Below are positions 16,407-28,106 of a stretch of DNA of 64,000 nucleotides, piece by piece. Numbering within the stretch: position 1 is the first letter of the stretch; each line of letters opens with the position of its first letter. The translations under genes were made by a program, and so were the position numbers. The notes below the pieces were generated by a model. That model searched no databases and was not told the DNA's origin. It saw only the letters and a program-made list of their open reading frames with translations. The stretch comes from Curtobacterium sp. MCBA15_001 (GTDB lineage Bacteria > Actinomycetota > Actinomycetes > Actinomycetales > Microbacteriaceae): contig NZ_MJGI01000004.1 of NCBI RefSeq assembly GCF_001864835.1, forward strand, positions 1-64,000. The letters run 5' to 3'.

Positions 16407-17089
16407 GCGCGGGCCTCCGTGGTGGTCGTCGTGGTCGTGGACGAGGCGGCGGGTGTCGTCTCGACAGGTTCGCTGAGCAGTGCCGTCCGCCAGTCGATGC
16501 CGGCCATGCCGAGCGCCGACAGGACGACCATGCGGCGCCCGTCGGAGTCCGGCGTGCCCGACCGGGTGGCTTCGTCGAGGACGGCGATGCACGCGCCCTC
16601 GACCAGGCGGCCGAGCGTGGCGGCGTCGACGTCGGCGCGCATCGACCCGTCGGCGATCCCGAGCGCGCACGCGTCCCGCACCTGGTTCCGCAGCGGCGCG
16701 AAGACCTGCGCCACGGACTCGCCGTAGGGGCTCCGCACCGCGATCCGGGCCATCGAACGGACGTGGGAGACCTCGGACCACAGGGTGACGGCAATGGCCG
16801 CGATGCGCGCTGCAGGCGGCAGGTCGCCGAGGTCGGACGAGGTGGGCATGGCGTCGGCGACACGGGCGGCTCCGGCGGTGACGACCGCGCGGACCAGGTC
16901 GTCGCGCGAGGGGAAGTGTCCGTAGACCGCACGCCGCGAGAGCCCGGCGGCCGTGGCGATCGACTCGAGCGAGGCGTCCGGGTCCCGCTGCAGCACGGTC
17001 TTCGCGGCGTCGATGAGCGCGGCGCGGTTCTCGGTCGCGTCGCGCCTGGGGGCTCGGGTCGAAGGCTCGGGAGTGGTCACGGACCCCAT
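16403..17089 (-). CDS. TetR-family regulator of the YhgE operon
   Basis: A 228-residue protein. The HTH covers about residues 18-65 (NRAALIDAAKTVL, SLESIATAAGLSRRAVYGHFPSRDDL). The C-terminal domain is alanine-rich and ends in a threonine run. ATG 17089 is used; GTG 17080 is possible, and the longer reading up to 17188 is unlikely because it runs across the palindromic operator candidate. First gene of the overlapping operon, so it probably represses itself and the two membrane-system genes. Confidence 0.85.
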   Translation of the reverse strand: MGSVTTPEPSTRAPRRDATENRAALIDAAKTVLQRDPDASLESIATAAGLSRRAVYGHFPSRDDLVRAVVTAGAARVADAMPTSSDLGDLPPAARIAAIAVTLWSEVSHVRSMARIAVRSPYGESVAQVFAPLRNQVRDACALGIADGSMRADVDAATLGRLVEGACIAVLDEATRSGTPDSDGRRMVVLSALGMAGIDWRTALLSEPVETTPAASSTTTTTTTEARA

Positions 17090-17099
17090 CGTACTAACG

Positions 17100-17115
17100 T
17101 GCACAGCGCTGTGCA
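17100..17115. promoter_or_regulatory. Perfect 16-bp palindrome, candidate TetR operator
   Basis: TGCACAGCGCTGTGCA is a perfect inverted repeat 10 bases upstream of the TetR start, a position expected for autoregulation by a TetR dimer. It could also touch the promoter of the divergent protease gene. Confidence 0.6.
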
Positions 17116-17192
17116 AGATCGCGGGTCGGGGTACGTCCCCCGGACGGGGGGTCCTGCAAAGTGCGGACTGTGCTCCCTGCGAGACCACTCAT

Positions 17193-17207
17193 AAGTTCAG
17201 GGAACTT
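17193..17207. promoter_or_regulatory. Inverted repeat upstream of the subtilisin gene
   Basis: AAGTTC and GAACTT flank a 3-base spacer, 30 bases before the GTG start. It follows a CATAAG stretch that could be part of a -10 element. Operator or mRNA 5' structure; function inferred from position only. Confidence 0.4.
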
Positions 17208-17236
17208 CCCATCCCTCACCGAGCAGGAGCACCTCC

Positions 17237-20818
<3,582 letters not shown>

Positions 20819-20844
20819 CGGCACGGACCGTCAGGTCCATCCGG

Positions 20845-20878
20845 AAGGCGCCGGGTCCCGTTCGGGACTCGGCGCTTT
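20845..20878 (+). terminator. Terminator after the protease gene
   Basis: A hairpin AAGGCGCCGGGTCCC (20845-20859) / GGGACTCGGCGCTTT (20864-20878) with loop GTTC and one G-T wobble, starting 27 bases after the stop. Confidence 0.7.
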
Positions 20879-20918
20879 CCGTCTGTCCGGGGGCCATCGG
20901 GTTCGGTTCGCGGACAAG

Positions 20919-20933
20919 TAGTTAGACAAACTA
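20919..20933. promoter_or_regulatory. TAGTT-N5-AACTA inverted repeat
   Basis: This A/T-rich dyad (TAGTT AGACA AACTA) stands out in a GC-rich background, 25 bases before a 56-residue ORF. Its size and spacing suit a MarR- or TetR-type operator overlapping a promoter. No regulator gene is adjacent. Confidence 0.4.
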
Positions 20934-20957
20934 GTGATTCGATGACACGGTGTTCCC

Positions 20958-21128
20958 ATGCGAACGCAGAACGACCTCCACCAGCTCCGCTCCAACCCGA
21001 TGGAGTGGCGTCGACGTGGGCTGACCCCGCCGGACGTCATCCAGGCCATGGTCGAGCAACGTCTCGCCGAGCCGGGCCACAGCCCGCTCGTGGGCGACCC
21101 GAGCTACGCCGACTTCTTCCGCGGCTGA
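20958..21128 (+). CDS. Small conserved-looking protein of unknown function (56 residues)
   Basis: ATG to TGA encodes a soluble 56-residue protein beginning MRTQNDLHQLRSNPMEWRR and ending in DPSYADFFRG. It contains a likely helix (PDVIQAMVEQRLAE) and no membrane segment. No clear Shine-Dalgarno precedes it, so a leaderless or weakly translated message is possible. Support comes from its isolated position with an A/T-rich dyad upstream and a strong hairpin 24 bases downstream. I do not recognise the family. Confidence 0.55.
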   Translation: MRTQNDLHQLRSNPMEWRRRGLTPPDVIQAMVEQRLAEPGHSPLVGDPSYADFFRG

Positions 21129-21151
21129 TCCGCGGACGTCCCGACCTGACC

Positions 21152-21191
21152 GACGGGAGGCACGGTGCCAGCTGGCACCGTGCCTCCCGTC
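21152..21191. terminator. Perfect 40-base palindrome (GGGAGGC family)
   Basis: Arms 21152-21171 and 21172-21191 are exact reverse complements and share the outer GACGGGAGGC/GCCTCCCGTC with the copy at 1819, while the inner ten bases differ in both arms together. It separates the small ORF from the purA leader. Confidence 0.65.
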
Positions 21192-21294
21192 TGTCATGTG
21201 AAGGGTGACATCCGGAGGGGGTCTGTGTGTAGGCTGAGGTGGACCACCGGCCCGACGGTCGCGTGAGGTCCTCCGCCAACGTGAGGAGAACCAG

Positions 21295-22584
21295 ATGCCC
21301 GCAGCAGTCATCATCGGCGCCCAGTGGGGTGACGAGGGCAAGGGGAAGGCCACCGACCTCCTCGGCAGCCGTATCGACTACGTCGTCAAGTTCAACGGCG
21401 GCAACAACGCCGGCCACACCGTGGTCGTCGGCGGCGAGAAGTACGCGCTGCACCTGCTGCCCTCCGGCATCCTCACCCCGGGCGTGACCCCGGTCATCGG
21501 CAACGGCGTCGTCGTCGACATCGAGGTGCTCTTCCAGGAACTCGATGCCCTCAAGGCCCGCGGGGTCGACGTCTCCAAGCTCCGCGTCTCGGCGAACGCC
21601 CACGTCATCACGCACTACCACCGCACCATCGACAAGGTGACCGAGCGCTTCCTCGGCAAGCGCCAGATCGGCACCACCGGGCGTGGCATCGGCCCGACCT
21701 ACGCGGACAAGATCAACCGCGTCGGCATCCGGATCCAGGACATCTTCGACGAGAACATCCTGCGCCAGAAGGTCGAAGCCGCGCTCGACCAGAAGAACCA
21801 CCTGCTGGTCAAGGTCTTCAACCGTCGCGCGATCGACGTGGACGAGGTGGTCGAGTCGCTGCTGTCGTTCGCCGACCGCCTGCGCCCGATGGTCGCCGAC
21901 ACCGCGCTCGAGATCCACCAGGCGCTCGAGCGGGGCGACACCGTCCTGTTCGAAGCCGGCCAGGCCACGATGCTCGACGTCGACCACGGCACCTACCCGT
22001 TCGTGACCTCTTCGTCCGCCACCGCGGGCGGGGCGGCCACGGGCTCCGGCATCGGCCCGGGCAAGCTCGAGCGCATCATCGGCATCGTCAAGGCGTACAC
22101 GACCCGTGTCGGCGCCGGCCCGTTCCCGACCGAGCTGTTCGACGCGTCGGGCGAGTTCCTGCGCGCCAACGGCTTCGAGTTCGGCACCACCACCGGCCGT
22201 CCCCGCCGCTGCGGCTGGTACGACGCCCCGATCGCCCGGTACACGGCGCGCATCAACGGCGTGACGGACTTCGTGCTCACCAAGCTCGACGTCCTGACCG
22301 GGCTCGAGACCATCCCGGTCTGCGTGGCGTACGACGTCGACGGCGAGCGCGTGGAAGAAGTGCCCGTCAACCAGTCGGACTTCCACCACGCGAAGCCGAT
22401 CTACCAGGAGTTCCCCGGCTGGACCGAGGACATCACCGGTGCCCGCTCGTTCGAGGACCTGCCGCAGAACGCGCAGGACTACGTGCTGGCGGTCGAGGCG
22501 ATGTCCGGCGCCCGGATCTCGGCCATCGGCGTCGGCCCCGGGCGTGACGCGATCGTCGTCCGGCACGACCTGCTGGACTCCTGA
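21295..22584 (+). CDS. purA: Adenylosuccinate synthetase
   Basis: A 429-residue enzyme, the usual length. It has the P-loop-like [11 protein letters not shown] near residues 6-16 with catalytic Asp, [11 protein letters not shown] near 36, [14 protein letters not shown] near 125, and [17 protein letters not shown] (about 234-250). It converts IMP and aspartate to adenylosuccinate using GTP in the cytosol. GTGAGGAGAACCAG upstream gives a good SD for the ATG. A TAGGCT at 21231-21236 in the leader could be the -10 of its promoter. The next gene begins two bases after its stop. Confidence 0.97.
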   Translation: MPAAVIIGAQWGDEGKGKATDLLGSRIDYVVKFNGGNNAGHTVVVGGEKYALHLLPSGILTPGVTPVIGNGVVVDIEVLFQELDALKARGVDVSKLRVSANAHVITHYHRTIDKVTERFLGKRQIGTTGRGIGPTYADKINRVGIRIQDIFDENILRQKVEAALDQKNHLLVKVFNRRAIDVDEVVESLLSFADRLRPMVADTALEIHQALERGDTVLFEAGQATMLDVDHGTYPFVTSSSATAGGAATGSGIGPGKLERIIGIVKAYTTRVGAGPFPTELFDASGEFLRANGFEFGTTTGRPRRCGWYDAPIARYTARINGVTDFVLTKLDVLTGLETIPVCVAYDVDGERVEEVPVNQSDFHHAKPIYQEFPGWTEDITGARSFEDLPQNAQDYVLAVEAMSGARISAIGVGPGRDAIVVRHDLLDS

Positions 22585-22586
22585 GC

Positions 22587-23144
22587 ATGCGGATCCTGTT
22601 CGTCTGCAGCGGCAACATCTGCCGGTCGCCGCTCGGCGCACAGGTCCTCCGGGCACGCCTGGGTGACGCGGCGTCGGCGTTCGACATCGAGTCGGCCGGC
22701 ACGATCGCCGACGACGGTGCCGCGATGGACGGGGCGGCTGCGGCGCAGTCGTCCCGTCTCGGCGGCGACCCGTCGACCCACGCCTCGCGGTACCTGACGC
22801 CCGAGATCGTCTCCGCCGCCGACCTGGTGCTGACGGCCGAGCGCTCCCACCGTGCCGCGGTGGCGCAACTCGTCCCGAGGGCCTCGAAGCGGTCCTTCAC
22901 GATCAAGCAGTTCGCGCGCGTGCTGCAGTCGCTCGAGCCTGGTGACCTGAACGACGTCACCACCCCGCAGGGACTGGTCGAACGTGTGGCTCGGCTGCGC
23001 GGGACGGTGCGGCCACCGGTCAACCCCGCGGACGACGACGTCGACGACCCGTACCGCCGCTCCGACGCCACGCACGAGCGCGTCGCCGACGAGATCGACC
23101 GCGCACTCACCGTCATCGCCGACGCCCTACGCGCCGTCGCCTGA
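22587..23144 (+). CDS. Low-molecular-weight protein tyrosine phosphatase family protein
   Basis: A 185-residue protein with the P-loop CSGNICRSP (residues 7-15; Cys nucleophile, Arg). A late DDPYRRS (about 151) may supply the general acid Asp. It is longer than typical LMW-PTPs (~155) because of an insert between about 90 and 150. It starts two bases after purA, so it is cotranslated with it. In polysaccharide loci such enzymes dephosphorylate tyrosine autokinases; the autokinase at 28.1 kb is a candidate partner, but arsenate-reductase-like function is possible. Confidence 0.8.
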   Translation: MRILFVCSGNICRSPLGAQVLRARLGDAASAFDIESAGTIADDGAAMDGAAAAQSSRLGGDPSTHASRYLTPEIVSAADLVLTAERSHRAAVAQLVPRASKRSFTIKQFARVLQSLEPGDLNDVTTPQGLVERVARLRGTVRPPVNPADDDVDDPYRRSDATHERVADEIDRALTVIADALRAVA

Positions 23145-23199
23145 CCCGGTCGCGGCCAGTCCGGTCTGCGCTGGTGCACCGCGGTCGGATCGGGGGACA

Positions 23200-23363
23200 T
23201 GTACCCCGATGTGCCCCGGATCGACCGCGGCGTTCCGGGTGTCGGGCGAACAAGCGATGAACGGAAGCCGTGAATCGACGGGGGTGCATGGCGCTGTCCG
23301 GGATCGACGCCCTAGGTTCGAGGTACCGCACGACGTACCCCGAACCGCGACAGGAGCACGGCC
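23200..23363 (+). promoter_or_regulatory. Leader conserved with that of the paralog at 44.6 kb
   Basis: Shared elements are GTACCCCG (23201 and 23335), GTGAATC-N-ACGGG (about 23271), a TAGGTT -10-like hexamer about 36 bases later, and the last ~30 bases before the ATG (ACGTACCCCG, A-rich SD AGGAGCA). The other paralog repeats these in the same order, which suggests common control of both genes. Confidence 0.55.
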
Positions 23364-23696
23364 ATGAGCACCACCGCCAGCACCACCACGACGCAGCGTG
23401 AACTGACCCTCGACACCGACACGGTGGACACCATCGCCGTGCTCGAGGCAGAAGCGGTCAGCAGCACCCGCCCCGCCCGCGCCAAGCTCACCTGGTCGTC
23501 GGAGTCCGAGGGGGAGTGGATCGCCAACTACGGCGGCTACTTCGGTGGCTCGGTCGACAAGCTCGGCGGCCGCTACGTCGCCTCGGACACCTTCGGCATG
23601 GTCGTCGGCGACTTCGGGTCGCTCGAGGACGCCCAGGCCAACCTGGCCGACCGCCTGCACGTCATGCTGCCCCCGGTCATCCGTCCCGTCGACTGA
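23364..23696 (+). CDS. Small protein of unknown function, paralog of the one at 44637
   Basis: A 110-residue soluble protein. After a Ser/Thr-rich start and a helix (TLDTDTVDTIAVLEAEAV) it has the core WIANYGGYFGGSVDKLGG, then YVASDTFGMVVGDFGSL and EDAQANLADRLHVMLPPVIR. The second copy at 44637-44963 is about 55% identical by eye over the core. No signal peptide or membrane helix. The two copies bracket the polysaccharide region and share leader sequence. Function unknown. Confidence 0.8.
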   Translation: MSTTASTTTTQRELTLDTDTVDTIAVLEAEAVSSTRPARAKLTWSSESEGEWIANYGGYFGGSVDKLGGRYVASDTFGMVVGDFGSLEDAQANLADRLHVMLPPVIRPVD

Positions 23697-23708
23697 CCCG
23701 GTCGCGAC

Positions 23709-24677
23709 TCAGCGCGTCGACCCCGCGGTCGCGCTGAGCGCCACGGCCTGGTCGTGGGCGAGCATGCGGCCGACGATGTCCTCGAACGGCACTGTCGGGC
23801 TCCACCCCAGTGCGTCCCGGATCTTGCGGGCATCACCCCGCAGCTCGGCCGCGTCGGCGGGGCGGACGTACGCTGCATCGGTGTCGACGTGGTCCCGCCA
23901 GTCCGCGATCCCTGCAGCGGCGAACGCAGCCTGCACGAAGTCCTGGATGCTGTGTGACACCCCCGTCGCCACGACGTAGTCGTCGGGGTGATCGCTGTCC
24001 ACCATCCGGACGATGGCATCTGCGAAGTCGGGAGCCCATCCCCAGTCGCGTCGCACCGTGAGGTCACCGAGGACCAGGCGGTCCTGCAGGCCGGCCGCGA
24101 TGCGGGCGACCGACGACGTGATCTTCCGGGTGACGAACGTCTCGGGTCGGCGCGGTGACTCGTGGTTGAAGAGGATCGCGTTCGACGCATGGAGTCCGGC
24201 TGCGCGATGTGCCTGGACGAGCAGGTGTGCGTGCGCCTTCGCCGCCCCGTACGGGTTGACCGGAGCGATGGGCGTCCGCTCGTCCTGCGGTGACTCGGCG
24301 GACCGGCCGAACACCTCGGCGCTCGAAGCCTGCACGAAGCGCACCGGAGCGCCCTCGGCGGCCAGTCGTCCGACGGCGTGGAGCAGGTTGGCGACTGCGG
24401 TCCCGTTCACCTGGGCCGTCGCGACCGGGTTCGTCCAGGACAGCGCCACCGAGCTCATCGCCGCCAGGTTCACGACCGCGGTGGGCCGGAGCCGTTGGAC
24501 GATCGCCGTGATGCGTGCGTGGTCGTCCAGGTCGGCGAGGTGTCGGTGGACGCCCGTCGGGAGCACGTCGTCGACGTCCCGCACGACTCCGTGCACCGAC
24601 CAGCCTGCCCGGACCAGCTGCTCACCGAGGTAACTCCCGGTCTGGCCGGCGGCGCCGGTGACCAGAGCAGTGCGCAT
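23709..24677 (-). CDS. GDP-mannose 4,6-dehydratase-like SDR (second copy)
   Basis: A 322-residue extended SDR with GAAGQTGSYL (residues 8-17), ASSAEVFG and the catalytic NPYGAAKAHAH (about 140). It also has the GMD-specific LFNHESPRRPETFVTRKI (about 166) and RRDWGWAPDFADAI. It is thus a GMD paralog rather than a fucose synthase or Rmd of the usual type. Its ATG overlaps the stop of the first copy by one base (TGATG), so both are translated together. It may have another 4,6-dehydratase or reductase role on the same GDP-sugar. Confidence 0.8.
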   Translation of the reverse strand: MRTALVTGAAGQTGSYLGEQLVRAGWSVHGVVRDVDDVLPTGVHRHLADLDDHARITAIVQRLRPTAVVNLAAMSSVALSWTNPVATAQVNGTAVANLLHAVGRLAAEGAPVRFVQASSAEVFGRSAESPQDERTPIAPVNPYGAAKAHAHLLVQAHRAAGLHASNAILFNHESPRRPETFVTRKITSSVARIAAGLQDRLVLGDLTVRRDWGWAPDFADAIVRMVDSDHPDDYVVATGVSHSIQDFVQAAFAAAGIADWRDHVDTDAAYVRPADAAELRGDARKIRDALGWSPTVPFEDIVGRMLAHDQAVALSATAGSTR

Positions 24678-25666
24678 CAGCGGGCGCCGACGAGTCCGTG
24701 CTCGGACAGGTCCGCCGTCACCATCATCCGGACGAGGTCCGCGAAACCGACGGTGGGCTCCCAACCCAGCGTCGTCCGGGCCTTGGTGGCGTCGCCCATG
24801 AGCAGGTCGACCTCGGCCGGGCGGAGGAACCGGGCGTCCTGGGTCACGTGCCGCTGCCAGTCGGTGATCCCGACGTGCTCGAACGCGATCTCCAGGTACT
24901 CGCGGACGGAGTGGGTCTCGTTCGTCGAGACCACGTAGTCGTCCGCGGTGTCCTGCTGCACCATCCGCCACATGGCGTCGACGTAGTCGCCGGCGAATCC
25001 CCAGTCACGCTGCGCGTCGAGGTTGCCGAGCACCAGTTGGTCCTGCAGGCCGAGCGCGATGCGCGCGACCGCCGAGGAGATCTTCCGGGTGACGAACTCC
25101 GGGCCGCGCAGCGGTGACTCGTGGTTGAAGAGGATGCCGCTGGACGCGTGCATGCCGTAGGACTCGCGGTAGTTGATCGTCATGTGGTGTCCGAACGCCT
25201 TCGCCACCCCGTACGGCGAGCGCGGCCAGAGCAGGGTGGTCTCGCGTTGCGGGACCTCTTGCACGCGACCGAACATCTCCGAGCTGGACGCCTGGTAGAA
25301 CCGGACCTTGCCGATGTCCGTACCGGCGTGGAGCCGGATTGCCTCGAGCAGGTTCAGGACTCCCATGCCGGTGACCTGGCTGGTCAGGTGTGCGTTCTCC
25401 CACGAGTACGCGACGAACGAGATCGCCCCGAGGTTGTAGACCTCGTCCGGTTGCGCCTGGCCGAGTGCCCGGAGGAGCGACGACTGGTCCTGCAGGTCGC
25501 CGGTGATCACGCGGACTTCCGGGGCCCAGTCGTGCAGCGCCTGGATCTTCGGGTTGTTCTGTCCCCGGACCAGGCCGAAGACCGTGTAGCCCTTCGACAG
25601 CAGGAGACGGGCCAGGTACATCCCGTCCTGTCCGGTGACGCCGGTGATCAACGCGCGTTTGGTCAT
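24677..25666 (-). CDS. gmd: GDP-mannose 4,6-dehydratase
   Basis: A 329-residue enzyme. Motifs are GVTGQDGMYLA (NADP site, about residues 9-19), ASSSEMFG (about 118), SPYGVAKAFGH (catalytic Tyr-Lys, about 142) and LFNHESPLRGPEFVTRKI (about 170). It turns GDP-D-mannose into GDP-4-keto-6-deoxymannose, the precursor of deoxyhexoses for surface polysaccharide. ATG 25666 follows GAGGAC. The second GMD-like gene directly follows and overlaps. A conventional GDP-fucose synthase or rmd gene is not visible in the window. Confidence 0.9.
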   Translation of the reverse strand: MTKRALITGVTGQDGMYLARLLLSKGYTVFGLVRGQNNPKIQALHDWAPEVRVITGDLQDQSSLLRALGQAQPDEVYNLGAISFVAYSWENAHLTSQVTGMGVLNLLEAIRLHAGTDIGKVRFYQASSSEMFGRVQEVPQRETTLLWPRSPYGVAKAFGHHMTINYRESYGMHASSGILFNHESPLRGPEFVTRKISSAVARIALGLQDQLVLGNLDAQRDWGFAGDYVDAMWRMVQQDTADDYVVSTNETHSVREYLEIAFEHVGITDWQRHVTQDARFLRPAEVDLLMGDATKARTTLGWEPTVGFADLVRMMVTADLSEHGLVGAR

Positions 25667-25707
25667 GAGGGTCCTCTTCTCCGATCGCCACAGCGGCAGT
25701 GGAGAAG

Positions 25708-25740
25708 ACCATACCATATTGAAATATCAAGTGATGGGAG
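25708..25740 (-). promoter_or_regulatory. A/T-rich promoter/operator of the gmd pair
   Basis: A run of about 22 bases (25711-25732) is almost entirely A/T, unlike its surroundings. Leftward it reads TTGATATTTCAATATGGTATGG, containing the dyad TTGA-TATT-TCAA and a TATGGT -10-like hexamer. It overlaps the last codons of the PP2C gene. Probably the gmd promoter with an operator. Confidence 0.5.
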
Positions 25741-27103
25741 AACCGCATGCCGAGGGGGCGGCCCTGCCGGTCTCCGCGATCGCGACCGGCGCGACCTGGT
25801 GACCCGGGCCTCCCGTCCGGTCCTGCCGCTCCGCGGCCACCGCAGCCCGGCGCAAAGCGACGACCGTGACGTCGTCGCCGTGCTCCACCGAACCGGACAG
25901 CGCGGTGAACCGCTCGACGACCGCCTCGGGACGCATGTCCTGGCGGGTGATCTCGACGACGTGGTCGAGGGCCTCGAGGTCGCCGCCGAACAGGTCGAGC
26001 ACGCCGTCGCTGATGCAGACCAGCGTGTCCTCCGGGCCCAGGTGGGTCTCGGCGGCGAACCACTGCTCGTCCGGGTCGAGGCCGAGCCCGATCGGCAGCT
26101 GCGACGAGGCGAGGTGTTCGGCCGTCCCGTCCCGCCGCACGATGACCGTCAGCCCGTGTCCCGCGTCGACCCAGCGCAGGCGGTCGCCGTCGAGTCGGGC
26201 GTGGAAGAGCGTCGTGAACCCCGACGACGTGCCGGAGCTGGTCGGGTCGACCGCGAGCCCCTGTGACGCTCGCGTCACCGCAGCGGCCGGGTCCGCATCC
26301 GTCCGGCAGCTCCGCAGGACCGCTCGCACCGCGGCGGCCAGCAGGCCAGCCCCGACGCCCTTGCCCATCACGTCGCCCAGGGTGAGCGCCAGGCCCCCGT
26401 CGGTCTCGTACCAGTCGAGGAAGTCGCCGCCGACCGTCCTGGCCGGGAGGCACGTGCCGGCCACCGTGAACCCGGTCGCGTCCGCGAGGGGCTGGGGGAG
26501 CAGCGAGCGCTGCACCTGCGCGGCGCGTTCGATCTCCGTGCGCTGCTGCGCCTCGCGGTCGCGGGACCGCCGCAGCTGCTTCAGGTGCAGGCGCGTGAGC
26601 TGGTTCACCACGAGCGCGAGCGTGCCGTACGAGACGATCACCACGCCCAGGCGCACGAGTTCGGTCGTCGCGGCGACCTCTGAGATGTCGAAGACGAACG
26701 GCGTCAGGATCGTCACCGCGGTGCCCGCCGCTGCCAGGACGACGTTCCGTCTGGGTTCCTGGGCGGCGATCCACACCACCGGCAGGACGACGAGCGCGGT
26801 GAAGACCGACGTCGAGGTGCCCGTCGCCCAGCGCAGCAGTCCCAGCGCCAGGAAGTCGAGTGCCGGGACGAGTCCGACGAGCACCGCGACCGAGGGCCAG
26901 CGCACCGTCACCACGGCGGACCACGCCGTCGCCACGATCGTCAGCACGATGGCGACGAACAGGCCGGCCCCCTCGCGGACGCCGAGCTCGGGGACCGTCA
27001 GCGACAGGGCCGCGGCCAGTGCGACGAGCACGGCGAACGGTGCCTGCTTGACGAGCGGTGTGAGCGACCAGCGCTCGCTCCAGGTGAGTGTCGTCCGCGT
27101 CAT
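25727..27103 (-). CDS. Membrane-bound PP2C (SpoIIE/RsbU-type) serine phosphatase
   Basis: A 458-residue protein. Five or six hydrophobic helices (about residues 22-180) are followed by a coiled linker (QLRRSRDREAQQRTEIERAAQVQ, about 187-208). The PP2C/SpoIIE domain (about 215-425) carries GGDFLDWY, GDVMGKGVGAGL, DAGHG, and ISDGVLD with HGDDVTVV as metal-binding aspartates. Such phosphatases act on anti-sigma-factor antagonists. A partner-switch protein is not visible nearby. GGAGG lies six bases before the ATG. Its 3' end contains a half-copy (25798-25813) of the GGAGGCCCGGGTCACC repeat, so the last ~30 residues may be repeat-derived. Confidence 0.85.
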   Translation of the reverse strand: MTRTTLTWSERWSLTPLVKQAPFAVLVALAAALSLTVPELGVREGAGLFVAIVLTIVATAWSAVVTVRWPSVAVLVGLVPALDFLALGLLRWATGTSTSVFTALVVLPVVWIAAQEPRRNVVLAAAGTAVTILTPFVFDISEVAATTELVRLGVVIVSYGTLALVVNQLTRLHLKQLRRSRDREAQQRTEIERAAQVQRSLLPQPLADATGFTVAGTCLPARTVGGDFLDWYETDGGLALTLGDVMGKGVGAGLLAAAVRAVLRSCRTDADPAAAVTRASQGLAVDPTSSGTSSGFTTLFHARLDGDRLRWVDAGHGLTVIVRRDGTAEHLASSQLPIGLGLDPDEQWFAAETHLGPEDTLVCISDGVLDLFGGDLEALDHVVEITRQDMRPEAVVERFTALSGSVEHGDDVTVVALRRAAVAAERQDRTGGPGHQVAPVAIAETGRAAPSACGSPIT

Positions 27104-27227
27104 CTGGTCCTCCAGATCCTGATCCGTGTCCTGGTGATGAACACGTGTGGGGTTCGGAGTCGACGTGAGTGTCGCTCGCTCCGGGCCGGGGGTGTCGTGC
27201 CCCCAGAGGAGGGCACATGCTGCTCGT

Positions 27228-27950
27228 TCAGCGCGGCCAGGTGGCGACGACCGCCACCGCGTTGAACAGCACGTGCGCCAGGATTGCGCCCCCGATGCGG
27301 CCGGTCATCGCCACCAGGGTGCCGGTGAGCAGGCCGAGCAGGAACGTCGTGACGAAGACCTCGAACCCGAGCAGCGAGGTCGCCGGGCTGCCGATCAGCA
27401 GGTGCACGAGGGCGAACAAGAACGCCGTCAGCAGCACCGCAAGGAACCGCGTGCGCGGTGTGAGCGCGTCCGCCAGGCGCCGCTGGAACAGGCCGCGGAA
27501 CACCACTTCTTCCAGGAAGGGGCTGACCACGACCACACCGATCGCCGAGACGATCAGCAGTCCGACGTCCGGCGTCCCGAGTGTCGGCACCGGGGCGAGG
27601 CCAGTCGATCCCGTGAACGCGATCGACATCGCCGCGTCCACCCCGCGGCACACGATCACGATCCCGATCGCGAAGACCGCGTCGCCCCACCCCAGTCCGA
27701 GGCGCACGGCCGCCTTCGGCCAGGAGGCCCGGCGCAGCACCCACAGGGCGCCTGCGGCCAGCGGGATCCACACCGCCAGGTCCGCGGTCACCACCTGCAG
27801 GACCGGTGCCGGGATGCCGCCGCTCCGGGCGAAGCCGGTGACGAACCGCTCGAGCACGGCCGCCACGACCATCGCGATCAGCAGGACGACCAGGTCGCGG
27901 TGTCGTGCCGCTTCGACGTCGGTGGTGGTCGGCTCCGGAGCGGTGCTCAT
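27228..27950 (-). CDS. CPBP-family intramembrane glutamic endopeptidase
   Basis: A 240-residue, about seven-helix membrane protein with EEVVFRGLFQRRL (about residues 145-157), FALVHLL (about 180) and HVLFNAV (about 225), the complete CPBP motif set. Divergent from the tyrosine autokinase gene (157-base gap). The first CPBP gene at 2943 is only distantly alike. Substrate unknown. Confidence 0.85.
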   Translation of the reverse strand: MSTAPEPTTTDVEAARHRDLVVLLIAMVVAAVLERFVTGFARSGGIPAPVLQVVTADLAVWIPLAAGALWVLRRASWPKAAVRLGLGWGDAVFAIGIVIVCRGVDAAMSIAFTGSTGLAPVPTLGTPDVGLLIVSAIGVVVVSPFLEEVVFRGLFQRRLADALTPRTRFLAVLLTAFLFALVHLLIGSPATSLLGFEVFVTTFLLGLLTGTLVAMTGRIGGAILAHVLFNAVAVVATWPR

Positions 27951-28106
27951 GTCGTCACCGTAGAGGACTCGGGCCCCGGAACGCGGAAAGCACCCGAGCG
28001 TGACTCATTCGTGTGACAGTATTTGCCTGCTGGTTGCTGGGAGAACCCCGGCGCGTCCGTGCAGGGGCATCGGACGAACAGGGAACCTTCGGGGAAGGCG
28101 GGCCGC

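Noticed and set aside
20958-21128. Antisense reading of the region as part of a long frame opposite purA (21037-22656)
   Set aside because: That frame is a shadow of purA; the 56-residue plus ORF explains the region better.
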